From positions 1 through 6,050 of the forward strand of contig NZ_CAMLHM010000096.1 in assembly GCF_946479885.1 (NCBI RefSeq): a stretch of 6,050 nt of DNA, in the 5' to 3' direction. Below, piece after piece: positions 1 through 5,225 of the stretch. Below the pieces are notes generated by a model. The model saw only the letters and a list, made by a program, of their open reading frames with translations, searched no databases and had not been told where the DNA came from. Position numbers and translations under genes: made by a program. The stretch's first letter is position 1. Every line of letters begins with the position of its first letter. The stretch comes from an uncultured Devosia sp. (lineage in GTDB: Bacteria > Pseudomonadota > Alphaproteobacteria > Rhizobiales > Devosiaceae).

Positions 1-45
1 CTGCCGCCAGCGTTCGTTCTGAGCCAGGATCAAACTCTCAAGTTT
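1..45 (-). rRNA. rrs: 16S ribosomal RNA, 5' end only
   Basis: The reverse complement of 19-38 is AGAGTTTGATCCTGGCTCAG, the universal sequence at the start of bacterial 16S rRNA (E. coli positions 8-27). It is followed by AACGAACGCTGGCGGCAG running off the left edge of the window, which is the usual alphaproteobacterial continuation. Counting back seven bases from E. coli position 8 puts the mature 5' end near position 45, within a few bases. Only this tip is present; the rest of the gene and of the rRNA operon lies to the left. The identification is certain and the exact mature end is an estimate. Confidence 0.97.
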
Positions 46-253
46 GAAATCTGACATGGTCGCTGAATGCACGTTTGCATGATTGACGAGAACTCACACT
101 GCTCTCAGCAAGCAACCGAAGTCACTGCGAGAACAATCTGTTTTCTCTTAGAAAACGTGCACCCATCGAAAGTCTTTTAACTTCCGCCGGAATTGCTTCC
201 AGCTTCAGTTCGCAAGAACCTCGCCGTCCACGTTTCTCTTTCTTCTATCTTCA

Positions 254-268
254 CAATTTCAAAGAGCT
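254..268 (-). promoter_or_regulatory. boxA antitermination element of the rRNA leader
   Basis: Read on the minus strand this is AGCTCTTTGAAATTG, which contains the GCTCTTTGA core of ribosomal boxA. In the RNA, boxA is bound by NusB-NusE (S10). Together with NusA, NusG and SuhB this makes RNA polymerase resistant to Rho on untranslated rRNA. It lies about 210 bases upstream of the mature 16S end and directly after a boxB-like hairpin, the usual boxB-boxA order. The sequence following it (TGTGAAGATAG) is also typical of rhizobial rRNA leaders. Confidence 0.85.
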
Positions 269-277
269 GACCTCACT

Positions 278-289
278 GCCCTCACGGGC
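278..289 (-). promoter_or_regulatory. boxB-like hairpin of the rRNA leader
   Basis: On the minus strand this reads GCCC-GTGA-GGGC, a 4-base-pair GC stem closed by a GNRA-type tetraloop. It sits nine bases upstream of boxA, the place where a boxB stem-loop is found in ribosomal antitermination regions. The hairpin is seen directly; its role as boxB is inferred from position and form. Confidence 0.6.
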
Positions 290-429
290 TAGGACGTCAT
301 TGGAAGCGTTGGCTTCCACATTCTTTCAGGGAACAGAAGTTTCTGTCCGGTTGCCCGGCAGATCGTCTGCCCTTTCAGAAATCGTTGAACAGTGGGAGCG
401 GCTAGCGCTCGACGTCGTCAACGTGGCGG

Positions 430-458
430 GTTGTATTCGAGACGTTTTCGTCTGTCAA
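430..458 (-). promoter_or_regulatory. sigma-70-type promoter of the rRNA operon
   Basis: On the minus strand a perfect TTGACA -35 (453-458) is followed by 17 bases and a TACAAC -10 (430-435, four of six matches to TATAAT). The predicted start is near 422-424. The bases just after the -10 are CCGCCAC, a GC-rich discriminator of the kind that makes rRNA promoters sensitive to ppGpp and initiating nucleotide levels. The promoter points at the 16S gene about 380 bases downstream, and boxB and boxA follow it in the right order. No second promoter of comparable quality is visible between it and 16S. Confidence 0.8.
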
Positions 459-500
459 CACCCTATTTTCGATTTTCGTTTCTTACCGAATTTCGAAAAC
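459..500 (-). promoter_or_regulatory. A-tract-rich upstream (UP-like) element of the rRNA promoter
   Basis: Immediately upstream of the -35, the minus strand has repeated A-tracts (ACGAAAATCGAAAATAG and, further out, TTTTCGAAATTCG) within a generally GC-rich genome. AT-rich sequence from about -40 to -60 at rRNA promoters is bound by the C-terminal domains of the RNA polymerase alpha subunits and raises transcription strongly. The base composition is seen; the UP-element function is inferred from position. The outer boundary is arbitrary. Confidence 0.45.
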
Positions 501-1197
501 CAGAAGATTTCAGTTGCCTGGAACCTTCATGCTGAGATCGCTAATTTCTTAGTGATTTCAGTGGCTTGCTTCCGTGCCCGCCGCCGTTTGGCGCCGCGCT
601 CTTCAGCGATGAGCGGGTTATAGGGGCGACCCATTTTCCTGTAAACCCCCCAAAACGACAAAAACGTCATTTTCTGATTTTGGCGGTTTTGACCGTGTGG
701 AAAACTCGACTGAACCACCAGTGATTACAGGCGTTTCCGCCCGTGACAGCCAATATCGGATTTTTCTCAATCATTTCAACGCCCCGTCAGTTCCGGGGCC
801 TCGGCGCTTCCATACATGCGCCCCAGGCTGACGAAATCGTCCATTTGGCGCCTGGTCCGGCCTGAATCGGCTCTTTCCTGGCGCCAACAGGTCGGAAAAG
901 GACGACGGCTCGTCGGAAATGGCTCGCTTGCCTGCCGCTTCGGCCCCCGACGCCCCTGAAGGGAGGGCCGCCGATCTACACCCGACGGGCCGTGCTGGAG
1001 CTGGGTAGCGGATGCCGCCCCGATATCTGGCCGGCCGCTCCCTTTGATCCCTCCCCGGCTGGGAAAGGTGTCGCCTGCGCCATTCCCCTGCCCCTCAACG
1101 CCGACGAACTTTCGACGCAAGCGCCCCTCGCGACTGTTCTCCCGGTACCCCGATCCAGGCTGCGCCTCGGCCCGCCTCCCAGTTTCGCCGCATTTTC
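500..1197. other. gene-free gap between the divergent rRNA operon and peptidase gene
   Basis: No convincing protein or RNA gene is visible in these roughly 700 bases. The open frames here are short, lack good ribosome binding sites and encode low-complexity proline-, glycine- or arginine-rich products. The left part (about 630-720) is relatively AT-rich with runs of C and A; the right part is GC-rich. Visible structures are a long hairpin at 530-563, an 8-base inverted repeat at 845-852 and 880-887, a 5-base-pair hairpin at 903-915, and a C-rich/G-rich stretch around 950-970. No tRNA-like cloverleaf, insertion sequence ends or tandem repeats were found. Confidence 0.6.
530..563 (+). repeat. 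imperfect inverted repeat forming a long hairpin
   Basis: The arms 530-544 and 549-563 can form a continuous 15-base-pair helix with a TTTC loop if G-U pairs are allowed. Eleven pairs are Watson-Crick and four are G-U in a plus-strand RNA. In a minus-strand RNA those four would be A-C mismatches, so the structure would be stable only if transcribed rightwards. No T-run follows it, so it is not a typical intrinsic terminator. It lies just upstream of the rRNA promoter region. Function unknown. Confidence 0.45.
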
Positions 1198-1245
1198 CTT
1201 AGATACCGCCAGCTGATTGATATAGACTCCGCGCGCACACGTAAG
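1198..1245 (+). promoter_or_regulatory. possible promoter of the M23 peptidase gene
   Basis: Two weak readings overlap. One uses TATAGA at 1221-1226 as the -10, with CTTAGA at 1198-1203 as a poor -35 (17-base spacer). The other uses TTGATA at 1217-1222 as a five-of-six -35, with CGTAAG at 1240-1245 as a poor -10 (17-base spacer). A promoter in this area is expected because the gene has no same-strand neighbour upstream in the window. The 5' untranslated region would be about 75-95 bases and would include the GC hairpin GCGCG-CTA-CGCGC at 1246-1258. Confidence 0.3.
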
Positions 1246-1311
1246 GCGCGCTACGCGCAGGGCGTTGCAGACCGGCGAAGATCGGTTGCGAGGGACTGCC
1301 GTTGAATCATC

Positions 1312-1317
1312 AAAGGA
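1312..1317 (+). promoter_or_regulatory. ribosome binding site supporting the TTG start at 1325
   Basis: AAAGGA lies seven bases before the TTG at 1325, a good Shine-Dalgarno match at standard spacing. The earlier in-frame TTG codons at 1265 and 1286 have only weak purine stretches in front of them, and the one at 1265 follows a GC hairpin closely. This site therefore decides the start chosen for the peptidase gene. Confidence 0.55.
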
Positions 1318-1324
1318 TGGGGCG

Positions 1325-3298
1325 TTGAACGCAGCGCAAAGAAACCGTCATGCCGCGCTGCTCAAGGCCACTGGCTTCGAAGATGGCCCGGCCCTTACGG
1401 TACAGTCGACCGACGGCGAAATCCCCCATGGCCGCGAGCTGAGTTTTGCCTGGCTGAGCGGCACGGTCATGACCGGTCTCACCAGTGTCCTGCTGATGGG
1501 CGCTGCGCTCTATGTCTCCTTCCAGGGCCAGGACACCTTCTCGACCGCCTATGAGGCCCTCCAGCTTTCGCGTCCCGAAACCGAGGCGCTGACGCCGACC
1601 GATCTTTCGGCCAAATCCTCCCGGCTGCGCCCTGTCACGGCCACCCGCTCCGATCTCCAAGTCATCGAGGCCTCGATCCGCGAGACGGTCGATGGCCGCG
1701 ACATGATCCGCAACCAGCCCTTCGTGCGCATCAGGGCCACGCTGGCCACCGCGCCGACGTCACTGTCCGACGGCATTCCCGACTATGATCCGGTGGCCAT
1801 TCTCAACGCCACCCAGCCGATCGCGGCGACCGCGGGCATGGAGATCAACACCGATGTCTATGGCGCCGAGGTCGAGGGCGAGGTCGCCGTCAAGCTGGCC
1901 GCCATGCCGATGACCTTCGTGCCGCCGCGTGCCATTTCCGATCAGTCGGCCGCCGAATATGTGCGCAGCGTGGTGGAAGCCACCTTCTTCAGCGAGGATC
2001 CGGCTTCCCCGACCCTGGCCTATGCGGCTCTCGCGCCATCGGTCCAGGATTTGGGCTTGCTGCCCGGCGCCGGCACGCTGGGCGGCATTGTCGAGAACGT
2101 CACTGTCGTGCCGCAGACCACCCGGGCCGCCGATGCGGCACTCGGGCGGGCCGAGCGCATTCTGACCATCAAGGAGCGGACGCCGCTCGAGGACGTGATG
2201 CGCCGCAACGGCTTTACCGGCGCGATGATAACGGCGATCGAAGCCACGCTCGCCAACGTGTTCCCCTCGACCGAGCTGCCGGCCGGCGCCCGCCTGCGCA
2301 TCCTGTTCGGGCCCTCGCGCAGCTCCAATACGCTTATTCCCTATCGGCTGAGCATCTACTTCCATGATGACGGCAGCAATCTCGACGTGCACCGCGCCAC
2401 GGTCGCGCTGACCGACAAGGGTCAATATGTGCTCGGCCTGGCGCCAGCCGAGATCACCTTCCCCGACGAGGATACCGAAGAGGTCAACGTCGCCAACCTC
2501 CCCAGCGTCTATCGCTCCATTTGGGAAACCGGCCGCAAGCATGACCTGGACGACACCACCATCGAACGCATCATCGGCATGTTCGCCTATGACGTGGATA
2601 TGACCAAGAAGATCGCTGCCGGCGATTCCATCGAAATCCTCGAGACCGCGCCCGACGCCGAGGGCCGTACCGAGCTGCTCTATGTCGGCCTCACCCTTGG
2701 CACCACCACGCGCCAGCTTTACCGTTTCGGCACGGACGATGGTGTCGTCGATTTCTACGATCCCGACGGCGAAACCGGCAAACGCTTCCTGACCCGCCGG
2801 CCGCTGGAAGGCGGCGGTACGCTGCGCTCCCGCTTCGGCTATCGCATCCACCCCATCTTCCACACCCGCAAGCTCCATACCGGCGTCGATCTGGCGGCGC
2901 GATCGGGCACGCCGATCTATGCGGCTGGCGATGGCATCATCAAATATTACAAGTGGCAGTCGGGCTACGGCAACAAGGTCGAGATCCAGCACGTCAACGG
3001 CTACGAAACCGCCTATGGCCACATGTCGCGTTACGTCGACGGCCTCGAGGTTGGCAGCCATGTGCGCCAGGGCCAGATCATCGGCTATGTCGGCTCGACC
3101 GGCCAGTCGACCGGCCCGCACCTGCATTTCGAGATCAAGATCAACGGCAATCTCGTCGACCCGCTGAGCGTCAAGCTGCCCAAGGACAATGTGCTGGCCC
3201 AGCAATATGAGCCGGCATTCCAGCAGACCATGGCCCAGATCAACGACCTGATGGCGCGCGATCCGGCACCGGTGACCGTCGCACAGGCCAGCCCCTAG
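1325..3298 (+). CDS. membrane-anchored M23 family zinc metallopeptidase (LytM-type peptidoglycan endopeptidase)
   Basis: The product is a 657-residue protein predicted to sit in the inner membrane with a large periplasmic part that cuts peptide cross-bridges in peptidoglycan. After a short cytoplasmic N-terminus, one hydrophobic segment (about residues 41-66) acts as an anchor. A middle region (about 275-330) containing ILTIKERTPLEDVMRRNGF resembles the LysM/OapA-like module often found before M23 domains. The C-terminal M23 domain spans about residues 490-620. Its HxxxD motif is H518-D522 (LHTGVD), H566 lies in YGHMSRY, and the HxH motif is H599/H601 (PHLHFE). All the usual zinc and catalytic positions are present, so it should be an active enzyme. 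Length and layout match the long M23 proteins of Hyphomicrobiales. The start is TTG at 1325, chosen for its ribosome binding site; an upstream TTG at 1265 would add 20 residues. The stop overlaps the stop of the convergent transporter gene. Confidence 0.93.
   Translation: MNAAQRNRHAALLKATGFEDGPALTVQSTDGEIPHGRELSFAWLSGTVMTGLTSVLLMGAALYVSFQGQDTFSTAYEALQLSRPETEALTPTDLSAKSSRLRPVTATRSDLQVIEASIRETVDGRDMIRNQPFVRIRATLATAPTSLSDGIPDYDPVAILNATQPIAATAGMEINTDVYGAEVEGEVAVKLAAMPMTFVPPRAISDQSAAEYVRSVVEATFFSEDPASPTLAYAALAPSVQDLGLLPGAGTLGGIVENVTVVPQTTRAADAALGRAERILTIKERTPLEDVMRRNGFTGAMITAIEATLANVFPSTELPAGARLRILFGPSRSSNTLIPYRLSIYFHDDGSNLDVHRATVALTDKGQYVLGLAPAEITFPDEDTEEVNVANLPSVYRSIWETGRKHDLDDTTIERIIGMFAYDVDMTKKIAAGDSIEILETAPDAEGRTELLYVGLTLGTTTRQLYRFGTDDGVVDFYDPDGETGKRFLTRRPLEGGGTLRSRFGYRIHPIFHTRKLHTGVDLAARSGTPIYAAGDGIIKYYKWQSGYGNKVEIQHVNGYETAYGHMSRYVDGLEVGSHVRQGQIIGYVGSTGQSTGPHLHFEIKINGNLVDPLSVKLPKDNVLAQQYEPAFQQTMAQINDLMARDPAPVTVAQASP
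3295..3298. other. shared CTAG palindrome holding both stop codons of convergent genes
   Basis: The peptidase gene ends with TAG at 3296-3298 on the plus strand, and the transporter gene ends with TAG at 3297-3295 on the minus strand. Both are read from one CTAG palindrome, so the two coding regions overlap by four bases with no spacer for a terminator. Each transcript must therefore end inside the opposite gene. Confidence 0.9.
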
Positions 3299-4767
3299 AA
3301 GCCCTTGCGCTCCAGGGTCAGCCAGGCGACGGCCGCCGAAACCAGGCTCAGCGCTGCCGTCACATAGGCGACCGTGGCAAAGGCGGCATCAGTCGCAGCC
3401 AGCCGCAACGCCTCGTCTTCGGCGCTCAACCCATCCGTCATCATGCCGAAAAAGATCGGCAACTCGGCGGCCGAACCCAGCGCCGCCTCAAAGACCGGGG
3501 CGATGACAGCCCCCAGCAATGCCACGGCCACCAGCCCCGCCACCCGCGCCACTGCATTATTGACGCCCGATGCCACGCCGGTATCCCCATCCTCGACCGA
3601 GGTCATGACCGCCGTCGACAATGGCGACACCACCAGGCCCATGCCCAGCCCCAGCAGCACCATGCAGGGCAGTACGGCCAGCCACACCGAGTGCATCGGC
3701 GCAGTGAGCCCGAGGCCGGCAAAGGCACCCGCGACGATCAGCGAACCCAGGGCGATCAACGGTCCTGGTCCGAACCGGTCGGCCCATTTGCCGCTGAACG
3801 AGGAAAGCGCGGTCAGGGCCAGGCCCAATGGCAGCAGCGCCAGCGACACTGTTGCGGGCGATTCCCCCCAGCCGCCGATCATGGTCATCGGCAGGAAGAA
3901 CATGGTGCCGGCCAGCGCAAAATAGAGCGCGAAGGTCAGCCCATTGGCGCCGGAAAATCCGAGCTTGCGAAACAGCCTAAGGGGCAGCATCGGTGCCGCG
4001 CTGCGCGCCTCCCATATAATGAAGGCCACGGCGAGCACGAGCCCGGCGCCGCACCAGATAAGGGTGTGGGACAGCGGCGGAACGCTTTCGCTGCCGTCGC
4101 CGGTCAGGCCATAGGCGATCAGCATCAAGGCCAGGGTCGCCAGGATAGCGCCGACCACGTCGAGCCGCCGCCCCGCTTCCGGCCGGTCCTGCGCCACGCG
4201 GAACCAAAGCAATGCCAGCGCCACCAGCCCCAGCGGCAGGTTGATGGCGAAAACCAGCCGCCAGCTCCATTCGCCCAGGGCCGTCAACATGAAGCCGCCG
4301 ATGATCGGCCCGCCGATCGTGGTGAGCGAGGAAGCCGCGGCCCAGATGCCGATGGCCTTGCCCCGCTCCTCGCGCGGATAGGCCTTGGCGATGATGGCGA
4401 GACTGCCCGGCACCATGAAGGCGGCGCCGGTCCCCTGCACCGCGCGCGCGATGATCAGCACCAGCGGCGTCGGCGCGATCGCGCAGACAATCGACGCGAC
4501 CACGAATACGGCAATGCCCAGCCCGAACGTATTGCGCAAGCCAAACCGGTCGCCCGCGGCGCCGCCCAGCAGGATCAGCGCCGACAGGAACAGCATATAG
4601 CCATTGCTGACCCACTGGGCATCGGCCAGCGTCGCGCCCAGATTGGCGCGGATGGCGGGAATGGCGATCGAAATCACCGAGCCATCGATAAAGCCCATGC
4701 TCGAAGCCAGGATGGCGGCAATCAAGACGAAACGGCGGCTCTGCGGCGCGGCGATATCCTGGGTCAT
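3295..4767 (-). CDS. MFS transporter, DHA2 (14-segment drug:H+ antiporter) family
   Basis: The product is a 490-residue inner-membrane protein with about 14 hydrophobic segments, the length and topology of the DHA2 (EmrB/QacA-type) branch of the major facilitator superfamily. Family signatures are GFIDGSVISIAIPAI in the first segment (residues 25-39, with acidic D28), motif A as GDRFGLRNTF (72-81), a motif B arginine in IARAVQGTGAAF (R108), and the antiporter motif C as SSLTTIGGPIIGGFM (146-160). WSWRLVFAINLPLG (167-180) is also typical. It probably exports a small organic compound in exchange for protons; the substrate cannot be told. The ATG at 4767 has only a weak CCGGA-like ribosome site, which suits translation following the VOC gene that ends 30 bases upstream. 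No intrinsic terminator is visible after its stop, which shares a CTAG with the peptidase gene stop. Confidence 0.92.
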   Translation of the reverse strand: MTQDIAAPQSRRFVLIAAILASSMGFIDGSVISIAIPAIRANLGATLADAQWVSNGYMLFLSALILLGGAAGDRFGLRNTFGLGIAVFVVASIVCAIAPTPLVLIIARAVQGTGAAFMVPGSLAIIAKAYPREERGKAIGIWAAASSLTTIGGPIIGGFMLTALGEWSWRLVFAINLPLGLVALALLWFRVAQDRPEAGRRLDVVGAILATLALMLIAYGLTGDGSESVPPLSHTLIWCGAGLVLAVAFIIWEARSAAPMLPLRLFRKLGFSGANGLTFALYFALAGTMFFLPMTMIGGWGESPATVSLALLPLGLALTALSSFSGKWADRFGPGPLIALGSLIVAGAFAGLGLTAPMHSVWLAVLPCMVLLGLGMGLVVSPLSTAVMTSVEDGDTGVASGVNNAVARVAGLVAVALLGAVIAPVFEAALGSAAELPIFFGMMTDGLSAEDEALRLAATDAAFATVAYVTAALSLVSAAVAWLTLERKGF

Positions 4768-4797
4768 GATGCGTCCGGTGCTGATTCCCGCGCGAGC

Positions 4798-5136
4798 CTA
4801 TTCCGTCGCCACATACACCGCCATCTCGTTGCCACCCGGCTCGCGGAAGTGAAAACGCCGCCCACCTGGAAAATCGAACTGCGGACGCGTGATCGTGCCG
4901 CCGGCCGCCCGCACCCGGCGCTCCGCATCGTCCAGGTCGGCCGTCCGCACCACGGCCATGGTGGCGGCGACCTTGTCGGCAGACTGGTCGATGCCGCCAT
5001 CGATCCCGGCATTGTTGATGCCATCATAGTCCGGGCCATAGCTGGTAATGCCCCAACCAAAGGCGGCCTGGAAGAAGGCGCTGGTCACGGCCCGGTTGGT
5101 GGAGGGAAACTCGACATAATCAATCTTGTCAGCCAT
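4798..5136 (-). CDS. VOC family protein (glyoxalase/bleomycin-resistance fold)
   Basis: This is a 112-residue cytosolic protein with one vicinal-oxygen-chelate module pair. The N-terminal strand and helix read YVEFPSTNRAVTSAFFQAAFGW (residues 7-28, key parts YVEFP and FFQAAFGW). The C-terminal strand reads FHFREPGGNEMAVYV (95-109), the usual GNE-type ending. E9 and E104 are at positions where VOC enzymes often place metal ligands, but the catalytic set is not certain. Such proteins include lyases, dioxygenases and drug-binding resistance proteins, usually working as dimers. The ATG at 5136 is chosen because AGAGG lies seven bases before it and the protein then starts at the conserved first strand; a GTG at 5184 in frame would add 16 unlikely residues overlapping the probable promoter. 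It is followed after 30 bases by the DHA2 transporter gene, so the two are probably co-transcribed. The specific reaction is unknown. Confidence 0.85.
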   Translation of the reverse strand: MADKIDYVEFPSTNRAVTSAFFQAAFGWGITSYGPDYDGINNAGIDGGIDQSADKVAATMAVVRTADLDDAERRVRAAGGTITRPQFDFPGGRRFHFREPGGNEMAVYVATE

Positions 5137-5162
5137 GGCGTCGCCTCTTGTGTTCTCTTTTT

Positions 5163-5191
5163 GTTCTATACTGGACAGGAGCACATGGCAA
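5163..5191 (-). promoter_or_regulatory. possible promoter of the VOC-MFS transcript
   Basis: On the minus strand, TTGCCA (5186-5191, five of six to the -35 consensus) is followed by 17 bases and TAGAAC (5163-5168, four of six). An overlapping TATAGA (5165-5170) is a better -10, but its spacing is only 15 bases. It lies directly after the clpB terminator and 27 bases before the VOC start codon, which is where a promoter is needed if the terminator is efficient. The short distance would leave a 5' untranslated region of about 20 bases. Confidence 0.45.
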
Positions 5192-5193
5192 CG

Positions 5194-5219
5194 AAAAAGG
5201 CCGGTCTTGCGACCGGCCT
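5194..5219 (-). terminator. intrinsic terminator after clpB
   Basis: Reading on the minus strand, GGCCGGTC and GACCGGCC (5211-5218 and 5199-5206) form a perfect 8-base-pair GC-rich stem with a GCAA loop, a stable GNRA tetraloop. The stem can extend by one A-T pair and is followed at once by TTTTT (5198-5194). It starts seven bases after the clpB stop codon. This is a textbook Rho-independent terminator oriented for clpB and separates it from the VOC-MFS pair. Confidence 0.92.
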
Positions 5220-5225
5220 CCCTGA

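Larger units (their letters stand above)
46..423 (-). promoter_or_regulatory. transcribed leader of the rRNA operon
   Basis: This is the stretch between the predicted rRNA transcription start (about 422-424) and the mature 16S 5' end. It carries boxB and boxA antitermination signals and several short perfect inverted repeats. These include a 7-base-pair stem with a 3-base loop at 140-156, a 7-base-pair stem with a 4-base loop at 301-318, and a 5-base-pair stem at 396-410 just after the transcription start. In rRNA operons the part next to 16S normally pairs with sequence beyond the 16S 3' end to form the RNase III processing stem; the partner is outside this window. No protein gene is credible here. 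Confidence 0.75.

Noticed and set aside
399..421. Possible second rRNA promoter with TTGACG at 416-421 (minus)
   Set aside because: No acceptable -10 sequence lies 16-18 bases downstream; the position falls in the GC-rich start of the leader.
300..623. 107-codon plus-strand open frame
   Set aside because: It covers the rRNA leader and promoter on the opposite strand, has no good ribosome site and its product resembles nothing known.
776..1216. Open frames of 114 codons (minus, 776-1120) and 74 codons (plus, 992-1216)
   Set aside because: Both give Pro/Gly/Arg/Ser-rich low-complexity products without motifs or ribosome binding sites, as expected of GC-rich intergenic DNA.
500..1264. tRNA or insertion sequence in the gene-free gap
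   Set aside because: No cloverleaf-compatible arms with a TTCGA-type T loop, no terminal inverted repeats flanking an open frame, and no target duplications were found.
1760..3205. 481-codon open frame antisense to the M23 peptidase gene
   Set aside because: It mirrors the GC-rich third positions of the peptidase gene, has low-complexity composition rich in Gly, Asp, Ala and Arg, shows no known motif, and the sense strand has intact M23 catalytic motifs.
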